This document shows, piece after piece, positions 15,133 through 24,520 of a stretch of DNA of 64,000 nt. Below the pieces are notes generated by a model. It saw only the letters and a list, made by a program, of their open reading frames with translations. It did no database searches and had not been told where the DNA came from. Origin of the DNA: PSRJ01 sp963825305 (GTDB lineage Bacteria > Acidobacteriota > Terriglobia > Bryobacterales > Bryobacteraceae); the NCBI GenBank assembly GCA_963825305.1, contig CAWGTA010000016.1, positions 248,001 through 312,000 on the forward strand, written 5' to 3'. The translations under genes and the position numbers were made by a program. Each line of letters opens with the position of its first letter. Position 1 is the first letter of the stretch.

Positions 15133-16200
15133 CTACCCCCGCGCGTGGGGGAGAGTAGAGGGCGGAATAAGGTCCCCGGCGGCGCGCTTCAATTGGCCGC
15201 AGGCGGCGTAGATGTCCAGCCCGCGAGGCTTGCGGACGAAACACGGCATGCCCCGGCGCACAATCTCCTGAAAGCTCGCCACACGGGCCGGCTCGGGCGT
15301 CTCGTACGGAATCTCCGGCCCCGGATTCAAAGCGATCAGATTGACTTTGCAATTCAAGTTGGCCAGCAGCTTCACCACGCGGCGCGCATCGGCATCGGTA
15401 TCGTTCACGCCCTTGAGCAACACGTATTCGAACGTCAGTTTCTCCCACGGGCGGAGCGGATAATGGCGGCAGGCTTCCAGGAGTCCCTTCAAGTGGTACT
15501 TGCGTGTGATCGGCATCAGCTCGCGCCGCATCTCTTCGGTGGAGGCATTGAGCGAGACGGCCAGCTTGGGGCGGACCGGCTCGGCGCCCAGCTCTTCGAT
15601 GCGGGGTGTGATGCCCGCTGTGGAAATCGTGATACGGCGCGGGGACAGCGCGAATCCGCCTGGGTCCAGCAGGATGCGCGTGGCTTTGAGGACGTTATCC
15701 AAGTTGAGCAGCGGCTCGCCCTGGCCCATCATGACGATGTTCAAGCGGCCGCCATCCTGCCGCAGCTGGTTCTCACGCGCGACCAGCAGCACCTGGCCCA
15801 CGATTTCGCCCGCGGTCAGGTTGCGCTCCAGGCCCAGCAGCGCCGTCATGCAAAATTTACAATTCACCGGGCAGCCCACCTGGCTGGAGATGCACAAGGT
15901 ATCGCGCTCCGGTTCGGGCATCATCACCGTCTCTACGGTGCGGCCGTCATGAAGGCGCAGGAGATAGCGGCGGGTGCCGTCAGCCGACTCATAAAGCTGC
16001 GCGATTTCGGGGAGCCCCAAAGCCAGGCTCTCCGCCAATTGACGGCGCATGGGAACCGGGAGGACCGTGATCGCGGACAGCTCCTGCGCCTGGCCGCGAT
16101 AAATGGCTTCGTAAAGCTGTTTGGCCCGGTATCCCGGCTGATCGGGGCCCAGAGCCTCCCGCATATCGGTGAGCTCCATACCCACCAGGGGTTGGGACAT
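15133..16200 (-). CDS. rlmN: Dual-specificity 23S rRNA/tRNA adenine C2 methyltransferase RlmN
   Basis: A 355-residue radical-SAM methyltransferase that methylates A2503 of 23S rRNA and A37 of some tRNAs. The [4Fe-4S] motif is CPVNCKFC in SQVGCPVNCKFCMTA. MMGQGEPLLN, ITISTAG and SLNASTEEMR are family motifs. The resolving C-terminal cysteine is in YAACGQLK. Length is typical (about 350-380). The frame is open to 16656, but that part is antisense to the protease gene, so ATG 16200 (MSQPLVGM) is the start. It is divergent from the M16 protease with only about 10 bp between start candidates. Confidence 0.93.
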   Translation of the reverse strand: MSQPLVGMELTDMREALGPDQPGYRAKQLYEAIYRGQAQELSAITVLPVPMRRQLAESLALGLPEIAQLYESADGTRRYLLRLHDGRTVETVMMPEPERDTLCISSQVGCPVNCKFCMTALLGLERNLTAGEIVGQVLLVARENQLRQDGGRLNIVMMGQGEPLLNLDNVLKATRILLDPGGFALSPRRITISTAGITPRIEELGAEPVRPKLAVSLNASTEEMRRELMPITRKYHLKGLLEACRHYPLRPWEKLTFEYVLLKGVNDTDADARRVVKLLANLNCKVNLIALNPGPEIPYETPEPARVASFQEIVRRGMPCFVRKPRGLDIYAACGQLKRAAGDLIPPSTLPHARG

Positions 16201-16210
16201 CGTATAACCA

Positions 16211-17533
16211 GTGTACGATGGAAGTAGAGGTCCATTCTTTCTGACTGCTCCAACCACCTTCAGTCCCGTGAGGGACATTGAGTTTACCACCCTGAACAAC
16301 GGCGTCCGCGTCATCACCGAAGCCATGCCGCACGTGCGTTCCATATCGGTAGGCATCTGGATCGGCACCGGCTCGCGCCGCGAGACTCCCGAGCAGAATG
16401 GCATCTCGCATTTCATTGAGCACATGCTCTTTAAGGGGACCACGCACCGCTCGGCGGAGGACATCGCGCGCTCGGTCGATTCGATCGGCGGCAACCTGGA
16501 CGCGTTCACCGCCAAGGAACTGGTTTGCTTCAACACCAAGGTCCTCGACCAGCACCTTTCGCAGGCGTGGGACGTGTTAGCGGACCTGGTGCTCAACCCG
16601 CTGTTCCGGCCGGAAGATATCGAGAAGGAAAAGGGCGTCATCCTGGAAGAGATCAAGATGGAGGCCGACAGCCCCGACTACCTGGTCCACGAGATCTTCT
16701 CCTCCAATTTCTGGAAAGACCACCCGCTCGGCAAACCCATCCTGGGCACGCGCGAGACGGTCAAGCGCTTCGATACCGACATCATTCGGAATTACTATTC
16801 CCAGGTCTACGCCCCGAAAAACCTGGTGGTCACCGCCGCCGGCAATCTGAGCCACGACGGTGTGGTGAAGTTAGTGCGCGATCATTTCGCGTCCTTGCCT
16901 GCCGGTGTGTCCACACCGCCCGAGCCCATTCCCAGCACGCACGCGCGCATCGCGCTGCGCAACAAGAAGGCCCTGGAGCAGGTGCACCTGTGCCTGGGGG
17001 TGCCGTCCTATCCCCTGCCCCACGAAGAACGGTTTGCCTGCTACGTGCTCAACACGCTGCTGGGCGGCGGCATGAGTTCGCGGCTTTTCCAGAATATCCG
17101 CGAGCGGCAAGGGCTGGCATATGCCGTGTTTTCGGAGCTGAGCCCGTACCGCGACACCGGCTGCCTTTCGATTTACGCGGGGACGTCCATCGAATCGGCG
17201 CGCCAGGTAGTGGAATCGATCGTCAAAGAGTTTCGCGAATTGAAGGACCAGCCAGTGAGCGACGAAGAGCTTCGGCGGGCCAAGGATCACCTGAAGGGGT
17301 CGCTGATGCTGAGCCTGGAATCGACTGCCAGCCGCATGACGAACCTGGCACGCCAGGAGATGTACTTTGGCCGGTTCTTCACGCTGGATGAGCTGGTGGA
17401 GAGCATTGAGGCCGTGACGGCGGCGGACGTGTTGCGGATCGCGCAGACGTTTTTCGATTCCAAGCAGATCGCGTTGACCATTTTGGGGAACCTGGAAAAC
17501 TTCAAGATCGGGCGCGAAGACCTGGTCTGCTAA
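16211..17533 (+). CDS. M16-family zinc metallopeptidase (processing-peptidase-like)
   Basis: A 440-residue pitrilysin-family protein. The inverted zinc motif is HFIEH (HxxEH) in GISHFIEHMLFKGT, and the third ligand is the downstream Glu in GVILEEIKMEADSPDY. The C-terminal half contains YVLNTLLGGGMSSRLFQNIR and ERQGLAYAVFSE, where an Arg-Tyr pair binds substrate. Close in size to bacterial PqqL-like or mitochondrial processing peptidase beta-like enzymes (about 420 residues). No signal peptide is clear, so location is uncertain. The start may be GTG 16211 or GTG 16268; the first 19 residues are poorly conserved-looking. Its end overlaps the convergent Memo-AMMECR1 gene by 32 bp. Confidence 0.9.
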   Translation: MYDGSRGPFFLTAPTTFSPVRDIEFTTLNNGVRVITEAMPHVRSISVGIWIGTGSRRETPEQNGISHFIEHMLFKGTTHRSAEDIARSVDSIGGNLDAFTAKELVCFNTKVLDQHLSQAWDVLADLVLNPLFRPEDIEKEKGVILEEIKMEADSPDYLVHEIFSSNFWKDHPLGKPILGTRETVKRFDTDIIRNYYSQVYAPKNLVVTAAGNLSHDGVVKLVRDHFASLPAGVSTPPEPIPSTHARIALRNKKALEQVHLCLGVPSYPLPHEERFACYVLNTLLGGGMSSRLFQNIRERQGLAYAVFSELSPYRDTGCLSIYAGTSIESARQVVESIVKEFRELKDQPVSDEELRRAKDHLKGSLMLSLESTASRMTNLARQEMYFGRFFTLDELVESIEAVTAADVLRIAQTFFDSKQIALTILGNLENFKIGREDLVC

Positions 17534-18947
17534 AACCGTCTAACTCGCAGCCACACCGCGCGAACACCTGCGCTTCGAAGATGTACATCCTGGCGCGCGG
17601 ATCCTCGGCGTCCACGCCGCTTTTTCGTTCGAGCGCTGCAACGAACTGGGCCGCATCCCATCCGCGCCCGCCGGCAACCTGGGGCAGCAGCAGTCCCGAC
17701 CGCCCGCCATGCGTCAGCACAGCACCGTGGCGGCCCACTTGAAAACCGCAGGCGTTCCGCACGCGCCGCAGAGGCGTCAACACCGATATCTCGATATCTA
17801 CGGGCCCTTCTACCGCCGCACCCGGGCGGAAACGCGGGTCTTCCAGGGCCGCTGCGAGAGCATACTCGGGCACCGCCTCGGCCAGCGGCGAAGCACCGGT
17901 CACGCAGCCGACGCATCCTAGCAGTTCGGCACCGCGGTGCAGGCTAACGAAAACGCCGCGGCGGGATTCCAAAGCGAGGCTGCCCATTTGCGCGCATACC
18001 AACTCGCGACGCCCGGTCGCGCGCAGCAGGCGCAGGGTCTCGTGCGCGCTGGTGAGCAACTCCTCGCGGTCATCGGCGGACAATTCGAAAGCGGACGAGT
18101 TGTAGTAACCCAGTGCGGCGTAGCTCACGGAGTGGTGATAATCGCCCGTAATCTCGCCGGAGGTCTGATAGTCGAGCGTCACCTGGAACGGGTCGCCCGG
18201 CCGAAGGCGGCGCAACGTGTCGAGAAGCAGCGCAATGGGGTCGGAACCGCAAACAGTGGCGGCGGTTTCGGCCAGCGTCTCGTGGAACAACGAACAATCC
18301 AGGCTGGCCGCTGCCTGGATGCATTCGAAATCCAGCGCCTGCAGGCGCGCGGCGATGTGGTCGTCGGCGGGGAACGGCACGTAACCGAAGTTGCGCCCGT
18401 AGTGTGTGAAGTCTGAAGACGCCAGGAAGACCGTGCCGGGCCGCCACTCCTCCGCCAAAATTTCCGCCGCGCTGCGGCGTTCGGAATCGCTCATGGGTCC
18501 CACATACAGCGGCGAAATCCGTGCGCCGGGCGCTGCCTTCTGCAAAAAAGGTAGCTGGATTTCAAACGAGTGGTCGCACACGCGATCCTCGGCGATGCGC
18601 CGGAACCGAGTCGCCAGCGCCTGGTCAATCGCCACATCGCCAAGGGGCGTCCAGACCGCGCCGGTTTGCGGAACGGCCACCCCGCCGAGACCACCACGAT
18701 GCGGAAAGGCCAGCAGAATAATGCGCTCGGGCTTTTGCTGGCGCAGTGCGCGATACACGGCGGCGGCCACTACGCCGGAGTATTGCGGCCCCGCATGGGG
18801 AACTACGTATCCGAGGCCATCCGGCAGAATATAGGGACCGGTGCGGCGTGCGGAAGATTCGAAACATTCGTCGATCAACCGATCGAGCTCTACCTCGTCA
18901 GCCGGATACCACGTACCGCTGTACGGCGAAATATGGACTGTGGACAT
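17502..18947 (-). CDS. AmmeMemoRadiSam system fused protein: Memo (B) + AMMECR1 (A)
   Basis: A 481-residue two-domain protein. Residues about 1-285 are the Memo/MEMO1 fold, with SGTWYPAD near the N-terminus, VVPHAGPQYSG, LAFPHRGGLGG, DHSFEIQLPFL and SSDFTHYG providing the conserved His/Asp/Cys pocket (CGSDPIALLL). Residues about 295-470 are the AMMECR1 domain with LLGCVGCVTGASPLAEAV, a variant of the usual LRGCIG, and EISVLTPLRRV. Memo-family proteins are related to extradiol dioxygenases. In bacteria the three genes (AMMECR1, Memo, radical SAM) form the AmmeMemoRadiSam system of unknown function. Here A and B are one chain. Its start overlaps the radical-SAM partner by 50 bp. Confidence 0.9.
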   Translation of the reverse strand: MSTVHISPYSGTWYPADEVELDRLIDECFESSARRTGPYILPDGLGYVVPHAGPQYSGVVAAAVYRALRQQKPERIILLAFPHRGGLGGVAVPQTGAVWTPLGDVAIDQALATRFRRIAEDRVCDHSFEIQLPFLQKAAPGARISPLYVGPMSDSERRSAAEILAEEWRPGTVFLASSDFTHYGRNFGYVPFPADDHIAARLQALDFECIQAAASLDCSLFHETLAETAATVCGSDPIALLLDTLRRLRPGDPFQVTLDYQTSGEITGDYHHSVSYAALGYYNSSAFELSADDREELLTSAHETLRLLRATGRRELVCAQMGSLALESRRGVFVSLHRGAELLGCVGCVTGASPLAEAVPEYALAAALEDPRFRPGAAVEGPVDIEISVLTPLRRVRNACGFQVGRHGAVLTHGGRSGLLLPQVAGGRGWDAAQFVAALERKSGVDAEDPRARMYIFEAQVFARCGCELDGFSRPGLRARS

Positions 18948-20055
18948 GGCTCACCCGCAGCGGATGTGCACCAGGTCCGCTGCATCTACGATGGGATCGG
19001 AATGCGTTTCCCAGAACGCCCGGAATGGCGGTCTCACAATCGGGGCATCTGCCACCGGGCGCGAGCCGGTTTCTGAGAACGCGGAAACCGAAACGCTCGA
19101 TCACCGCTACGCCGCAACCCGGGCAGAATGTATTCTCCAGAAGCATGGTGCTGCCCGGCAGGTTGCCGGCGTAGACGAAGCGCAGGCCGGCGGCCCGGCC
19201 GATCTGAGCCGCGCGGATCAGCGTCTTGGCCGGGGTATCTTGCGGGCCGGTCATCTTATAGTCCTGGTGAAAGGCCGTAACGTGCCAGGGAATGTCGCGT
19301 GAGATTCCCGCCAGAAATTCGGCGATCTGGCCGAGTTCCCGATCGGAATCATTGAAGCCGGGAACCACCAGCGTGACCACCTCCAGCCAGAAGCCCAATT
19401 GATGAATGCGCCGTATGGAATCGAGGATGGGCCCGATCCGCCCGCCCAGCTCGTGGTAGCGGCGATCGTCGAAGCTCTTGAGGTCCACCTTGTACAGGTC
19501 CACCCAGGGGCGCAGGTATTCCAGCACTTCGGGAGTGCCGTTGCCGTTGGAGACGAAACCGGTGGTGAGGCCCGCGGCTTTGGCTTCGCGGAAAACGGCC
19601 ACGGCCCACTCAGCCGTGATCAGGGGCTCGTTGTAAGTGCTCACCATGCTCGCAGCACCCTGGCGAAGGGCCAGATCGACCAGTTGGCGCGGGGTGACGC
19701 CAGTGAATTCCAGCGACGAACGGCTGTCGCGCAGCGCCTGGGAAGTGACCCAGTTCTGACAGTAGCCGCAGTGCAGATCACAGCCCAGCATGCCGAAGCT
19801 GGTGGCGCGCGTCCCCGGCAGGGCGTGGAAGAAGGGCTTCTTTTCGATCGGGTCGGAACAGACCGAATTCACATATCCGTACGGGGCGTAGAGCCGGCCG
19901 TCGCGGTTGAAGCGCACCTTGCAGACGCCGGCGAAACCCGGGGAGATGGGACAGCGATGCCCGCAGGCGAAGCACTCTACCCGCTGGCGGTCAAGGGGCC
20001 GGTACAGTTCGGCTTCGCGGGTCTCCCGGGCGAGCTGTTCCGCGAACGTCGGCAT
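18898..20055 (-). CDS. amrS: AmmeMemoRadiSam system radical SAM enzyme (AmrS)
   Basis: A 385-residue radical-SAM protein. An N-terminal cysteine motif VECFACGHRCPISPGFAGVC resembles that of PflA-like AmrS proteins. The [4Fe-4S] ligands are in FGMLGCDLHCGYCQNW (CxxxCxxC). GFVSNGNGTPE, YKVDLKSFDD and TLVVPGFNDSD are typical motifs. A C-terminal cysteine pair (FCPGC, RCPDC) may bind metal. After PDCETAIPGV the usual protein ends, but this one continues for about 35 residues that overlap the Memo gene, which might mean loss of the original stop. It stands upstream of the fused Memo-AMMECR1 gene, so the system is complete. Confidence 0.9.
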   Translation of the reverse strand: MPTFAEQLARETREAELYRPLDRQRVECFACGHRCPISPGFAGVCKVRFNRDGRLYAPYGYVNSVCSDPIEKKPFFHALPGTRATSFGMLGCDLHCGYCQNWVTSQALRDSRSSLEFTGVTPRQLVDLALRQGAASMVSTYNEPLITAEWAVAVFREAKAAGLTTGFVSNGNGTPEVLEYLRPWVDLYKVDLKSFDDRRYHELGGRIGPILDSIRRIHQLGFWLEVVTLVVPGFNDSDRELGQIAEFLAGISRDIPWHVTAFHQDYKMTGPQDTPAKTLIRAAQIGRAAGLRFVYAGNLPGSTMLLENTFCPGCGVAVIERFGFRVLRNRLAPGGRCPDCETAIPGVLGNAFRSHRRCSGPGAHPLRVSHVHSPYFAVQRYVVSG

Positions 20056-20125
20056 AAGAGTGGATACCGCTATCTGAAATTATTGTAACGCCGCCGGAGG
20101 AACAGAGAGGGCCTATCATCTAGGT

Positions 20126-20569
20126 ATGACCAATCAAGCAACTTACGATGACGCCAATCTGTGCCTGCGCTTATTTGAGCTGCGGCGCGAAGAGACCATG
20201 CGCAAAGCGCGCGGCTGGTTCGCCGGTTTTTCGGCCGCGAACGCCGAGCACCTGGAAAAGGTGCGTGCCATGGGAAGCCAGGAAAATACTTACTTTCGCA
20301 TGGTAACGAGCTACTGGGATATGGCCGCCTCATTCGTGACTTCGGGCGTGCTCAACCAGGAACTGTTTCTCGAGACCAATGGGGAATTGCTCTTCGTGTG
20401 GGAGAAGATCAAGACGCTGGTGCCGGAGTCGCGCGCCAACAACAAGAACCCGCACTACCTGCACAACCTGGAGACGGTTGCCAACGCAGCCATCAAGCGC
20501 ATGGATCCGGCAGCCTATCAACACTTCTCCGGAATGGTAAAGGGCCTGGGATCAGCCGCCGGAAGGTAG
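20126..20569 (+). CDS. Conserved hypothetical protein
   Basis: A 147-residue, mostly helical soluble protein. It contains YDDANLCLRLFELRREETM and RKARGWFAGF, then TYFRMVTSYWDMAASFVTSG and NQELFLETNGELLFVWEKIK, VPESRANNKNPHYLHNLETV. No signal peptide; the hydrophobic stretches are amphipathic rather than membrane-like. I recall similar proteins widely in Acidobacteriota, without function; resemblance to DUF4760 was considered but not proved. It runs toward the next minus-strand gene and ends 8 bp from it. GGAGG lies about 20 bp upstream of the ATG, further than usual. Confidence 0.75.
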   Translation: MTNQATYDDANLCLRLFELRREETMRKARGWFAGFSAANAEHLEKVRAMGSQENTYFRMVTSYWDMAASFVTSGVLNQELFLETNGELLFVWEKIKTLVPESRANNKNPHYLHNLETVANAAIKRMDPAAYQHFSGMVKGLGSAAGR

Positions 20570-20576
20570 CCCCTCG

Positions 20577-20963
20577 CTAGGCCAACACGTTCAGGTTATT
20601 GGGCGTGGTCAGCGGTGGGTAGAACATGTTCCGCACCTGCTGCAGTGCTTGTGCCTGTTCGGCGATGGTGGCCTGTTGATTCGGTGTGGCGTTGGTAATA
20701 TCAGCGGCCGAGACGCCCGCGGGAAGCGTCGCGCCGGCCGCTCCACCCGGTAGCGGCACAGAGGCAGTCTGAGCAGCCGGGAGACCGAAAATCCCGGAGG
20801 CTTCCTGCAACTTCAGCGCGGCATCACTAATGGCCGCGGCATCGGACGGACCTGCCGACTGCAGGATCTTTCCCATACTTTGCGATGACGGACTATTGGT
20901 TACGCTATCGACAAATTGGGCAAGGTAAGCGATTCCGTTTGGGACAGGACTGATTGAACCCAT
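20577..20963 (-). CDS. Conserved hypothetical small protein (Ala/Gln-rich)
   Basis: A 128-residue protein starting MGSISPVPNG at 20963, with AGGAGA about 8 bp upstream; the frame is open to 21101 but the extension is low-complexity. The first half is helical (YLAQFVDSVTN, SDAAAISDAALKLQEA) and the middle is a Gly/Ala/Pro linker. The tail ATIAEQAQALQQVRNMFYPP is helical again. No signal peptide or transmembrane segment. The low-complexity mix resembles proteins sometimes seen near chemotaxis or secretion genes, but nothing allows a function to be assigned. Confidence 0.65.
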   Translation of the reverse strand: MGSISPVPNGIAYLAQFVDSVTNSPSSQSMGKILQSAGPSDAAAISDAALKLQEASGIFGLPAAQTASVPLPGGAAGATLPAGVSAADITNATPNQQATIAEQAQALQQVRNMFYPPLTTPNNLNVLA

Positions 20964-21087
20964 TGGATCTCTCCTGTTAGCCTTATCGTCCCCCGCCGGA
21001 AATCTTTTAGCGACGGGGAGTATTCCCGATTCCGGTGGCGCCGGTCCTGGGGCGAACCCCCGCTTGCTTACGCGCGCGGCTCGGTAA

Positions 21088-21172
21088 GTAGCTTTCAGCA
21101 TTCAGCGATCAGCACTCAGCTAAGGCCAGCATCGGGTTAGCTGAAAGCTGACTGCTGATTGCTGAAAGCTAC
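21088..21172. repeat. Degenerate 7-bp-period repeat, copy 2
   Basis: TCAGC starts at 21095, 21102, 21109 and 21116 (period 7). GCTGA starts at 21140, 21147, 21154 and 21161, and GCT again at 21168. The two blocks form an inverted repeat of 34-nt arms (21088-21121 and 21139-21172). It lies between the end of the TonB receptor gene and the gene at 20577-20963, within the upstream region of the latter. Confidence 0.85.
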
Positions 21173-21175
21173 TTT

Positions 21176-24100
21176 TCAGAAGATCAGTTTCAACCCAAAC
21201 TGGATCTGCCTGGGTGTGGTGGCAAGTGTTGTGATCAGCCCCGCCGAAGAACTGATGGCGGTGCCCGAAAAAACGGTGGCGTTCGGAGTGCCCAGGTTGG
21301 TGCGGTTCAGCAGATTGAAAAACTCCGCCCGGAACTGCAGCTTGACGCGCTCCGACAGGTCGGTATTCTTGAACACGGACATATCCACATCGGCCAGCGC
21401 AGGTCCGGTATATACTCCCCGGCCCAGAGTTCCAAAGGTGCCCACGGCCGGCACCGTGAAGGCATTGGGATTGAACCACTGGGCCTGTGTCCCTTCTATG
21501 ATCGGCCCCGTAAAGGACGGATTCAGATGCGGCCGATCCGGATTCCTGGTGTTACCATCTCCCGAGCGGTTCGAGCCAAGCAGGGGTGTGAACGGGAAGC
21601 CCGTCAGCAGGGTTGAGATGCCATTCAATTGCCAGCCACGAATGAGCTTTCCCGGTAAGCCCACTGAATGCGCAGCGAAAGGCAGTTCATACGTGATGGA
21701 CATGCTCGACTGGCTGGTAACGTTCAGGGCCGCCGGTCCCCAGTCCAACGGCAGATCGTTGCGATTCATAATCATCTGCGGTTGATTGTTGGCCTGTGCG
21801 ATGGTCAGCCCCGAATTCATATCCAGGTTCTTCGACCATGTGTAATTCGCCCGGAATTGCAGACCCTTGCTCAGGCGGCGCGTGAGGTCCACCTGAAGCG
21901 CGTTATAACTGGTATTCCCTTCCGTAAACCAGAAAAATCCCGCCGACAAGTAAGGGTTCGGCCGCAGATTTACGGCGGATGTGGCGAACGCGGGGCCTCC
22001 CGGAATGTACCGCGCGCCTTGGGGAACCGTGCAGGCTGCCGGCGTCGGGCAGTTGGCCGCCGTGTACGCCGTGCCACCGGCCACGCAACCGCTGGAATTG
22101 GAACAGATCTGTGCCGGGATGGTATTGGGGTCAACGCTCAAGAGCCCGTGATATCCGTGCGACCCGACGTAGGCGACGCGCAAGGCCGTGTTGCGGCTGA
22201 GCTGTTGCTCCACCGAGAAATTCCACTCCTCCACCGTAGGAGTCTTGGCGTTGGCCTGCACGCCTTGCGGCGCGTAAGTAGTGCAAGCCCCGACCACGCC
22301 TGGACCGCACGAGGGAGGCACGGGCACGTTCGGAGTGATGGGCAACAGCGCGGGCAACGATCCGGTGAAAGAGGCCGACCCGTTATAGGGAGGCAGCGAG
22401 TTTACCAGGAAAGTCAGCACGTCGATCAGGGAATAATAGGTCCCGAATCCCGCCCGGATCGCCGTCTTCTGGTTACCAAAGGGGTCCCACGCCAGTCCGA
22501 CTCTGGGACTGAATAAATGCTTCGCGTTATTCTGGGTGTACACCGAGTCGCCTACCAGGGGTGCCGTCAACAGCACGCCGTTATCGCCGGTGATGTAGTT
22601 GGAGGCCCTTCCGGAGCGTTCGTTCCAGCCAGTCGTAAATTCCTGCCGCAGCCCGACCTGAAACGTAAGGTTGCGCCGGAGCTTGATCGAGTCCTGGATG
22701 TACCAAGCTCCGAACAGGCTTCTCCAACCCAGTGCGTTGTGGTTGGGCACGATCTGAAAATTGGTGAGGGTACCCTGCAGAAACGTCGTCAAGGTACTAA
22801 AGGTCGCCATCCCCAGGCGGCGCGAAGCCGTGTCTTCATTCTCCTGGACCCGCTGAATCCACACGCCGGCGCTGATCTGGTGAATTCCTTTGACGATCTG
22901 GACGTCATCCGTGTACGTAAACAGGTTCCGGCGATCCCACACGCCGGCGTTCACGTTCCCACCGGCCGCGGTGACGCCGCTGTTGATGCTGATGCCTCCC
23001 GGCTGGCCCCCGGTGATAAATGACAGGCCCGGGGCGAACGCGGCGAAAGTGGCCGCATCATAATTGAACGCCCCCCGCGAAAAGCCCGCACGAAACGTGT
23101 TGAGGATGGCCGGCGACACTACGTGCGTTTCCTCCACGCTGGCCACCTGATCGCCCAAATGGAGTCCTGAAGCGAACAGTGGATCCGCCAGCGGAATGAT
23201 GCTGCTGCCCGTGTCGTTCGTATAAGACACCGAGAGGCGGTCCTGCGCGCGCAGGTTATAGTCCGCTCGCAATGTACCGAAATTTTCGCTGACCGTGTTC
23301 TTGGGGTTATAGTAGGCCAGCGCGGTTCCCCCACCCAGCTCCGCACCGTTGGGCGCCGGCCACAGGGCCGTAAACGGCAGCATCGCCTGATTTAGATTGG
23401 TAACCTTCGTGAGCACGCCCGAGGCGTTCGGTAGAAAGCCCAAGCGCGCCTCCAGGTCGGGAACCACGCTGACGCTCGATACCGCCAACGACTGCCGGTA
23501 CCCTTCGTAATTGCCGAACAGGAACAAACGATCTTTCTTAAGCGGCCCTCCCAGCGAACCGCCGAATTGGTTCCTGCGGAAGGGGGGAACCGTACCCTGA
23601 TCGAAGATGCCCGGCTCATCCAAGACGCTGTTGCGGAGAAACTCGAAAACGGAACCATGTAACCCATTCGTCCCAGACTGGGTCACCACCACGACCTGGC
23701 CGCCCGCGCGCTTCCCGTATTCGGCTCCGTAGGTGTCGGTGAGCACGTTGAACTCGCGGATCGCGTCGATACCCAACAGGTCGCCGCTAACGCCGCCGGG
23801 TGTCACGGCGAGCTGGCTCGCCCCCGTGTACTCGATACCATTCCACAGGAACAGATTGTCTCCCGGCCGCCGCCCCGCCACTGAGAAACTGTTCCCATCG
23901 CTGGTGGTGGTATTGGCGCTCTTCATCGCGGTGTAGTTGATGGCGCCGGGGTTAAGCGTGATCAGGTTGTCGAAGCTGCGCCCGTTGAGCGGCAGCTCCT
24001 TCACTTGCTGCTCGCCCACCAGGCCGGTCACCGACGCGGTCGTGGTGTTCACCACCGGTGAATCGCCCACCACGGTAACCTGCTGCACCACGTCGCCGAC

Positions 24101-24520
24101 CTCGAGGCGCAGGGTGACCACGGCCTCTTGCCCCACCACGAGATCGATGCCCGTTCGGACCGCGGCCTTGAAACCGCTCTTTTCCGCTTTGACTTCCTGC
24201 TGGCCGACGGGCAGAGCGAGCGCTCGGAATTTACCTTCGTCGCTGGTGGTCACAACGCGCGTCGCGCCGGTTTCCAGACTTCTCACCGTGACCGCCGCGC
24301 CGCCCACCGGCATTCCGGCAGGATCCTCAACGGTTCCGGTAATCGATGCGGTCACCTGACCCCAACCCGCGACGGAGCTAGCCAGCAGTGCCGCGAGGAG
24401 CGCGAAGCTCGTCCGGACCAAGCACCAGGGCCCCCACCCAGCCGGCCTCCCGAAACCGGCGGCCCGACGGTGTGAACACGATTTTGTAGCTAGCCTCTTC
24501 AACTGGCGCCTCCGGTACAT
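21176..24520 (-). CDS. TonB-dependent receptor with carboxypeptidase-regulatory domain (Oar-like)
   Basis: A 1,114-residue outer-membrane protein. After the hydrophobic signal-like stretch SFALLAALLASSVAGWGQ (about 38-55) comes an Ig-like carboxypeptidase regulatory domain (ITGTVEDPAGMPVGGAAVTV, about 60-140). A plug domain follows (VVNTTTASVTGLV, ELPLNGRSFDNLI), then a long beta-barrel full of aromatic strand pairs, ending in GLKLIF with the terminal Phe that guides barrel insertion. The family in Acidobacteriota is thought to import large ligands or assemble surface matter. The start is uncertain: ATG 24520 gives a long n-region; a TTG at about 24421 would start just before the signal. The gene end of the DUF58 protein overlaps here. 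Confidence 0.9.
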   Translation of the reverse strand: MYRRRQLKRLATKSCSHRRAAGFGRPAGWGPWCLVRTSFALLAALLASSVAGWGQVTASITGTVEDPAGMPVGGAAVTVRSLETGATRVVTTSDEGKFRALALPVGQQEVKAEKSGFKAAVRTGIDLVVGQEAVVTLRLEVGDVVQQVTVVGDSPVVNTTTASVTGLVGEQQVKELPLNGRSFDNLITLNPGAINYTAMKSANTTTSDGNSFSVAGRRPGDNLFLWNGIEYTGASQLAVTPGGVSGDLLGIDAIREFNVLTDTYGAEYGKRAGGQVVVVTQSGTNGLHGSVFEFLRNSVLDEPGIFDQGTVPPFRRNQFGGSLGGPLKKDRLFLFGNYEGYRQSLAVSSVSVVPDLEARLGFLPNASGVLTKVTNLNQAMLPFTALWPAPNGAELGGGTALAYYNPKNTVSENFGTLRADYNLRAQDRLSVSYTNDTGSSIIPLADPLFASGLHLGDQVASVEETHVVSPAILNTFRAGFSRGAFNYDAATFAAFAPGLSFITGGQPGGISINSGVTAAGGNVNAGVWDRRNLFTYTDDVQIVKGIHQISAGVWIQRVQENEDTASRRLGMATFSTLTTFLQGTLTNFQIVPNHNALGWRSLFGAWYIQDSIKLRRNLTFQVGLRQEFTTGWNERSGRASNYITGDNGVLLTAPLVGDSVYTQNNAKHLFSPRVGLAWDPFGNQKTAIRAGFGTYYSLIDVLTFLVNSLPPYNGSASFTGSLPALLPITPNVPVPPSCGPGVVGACTTYAPQGVQANAKTPTVEEWNFSVEQQLSRNTALRVAYVGSHGYHGLLSVDPNTIPAQICSNSSGCVAGGTAYTAANCPTPAACTVPQGARYIPGGPAFATSAVNLRPNPYLSAGFFWFTEGNTSYNALQVDLTRRLSKGLQFRANYTWSKNLDMNSGLTIAQANNQPQMIMNRNDLPLDWGPAALNVTSQSSMSITYELPFAAHSVGLPGKLIRGWQLNGISTLLTGFPFTPLLGSNRSGDGNTRNPDRPHLNPSFTGPIIEGTQAQWFNPNAFTVPAVGTFGTLGRGVYTGPALADVDMSVFKNTDLSERVKLQFRAEFFNLLNRTNLGTPNATVFSGTAISSSAGLITTLATTPRQIQFGLKLIF

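Noticed and set aside
16201..16656. N-terminal extension of rlmN
   Set aside because: It lies antisense to the M16 protease gene and lacks RlmN-like sequence.
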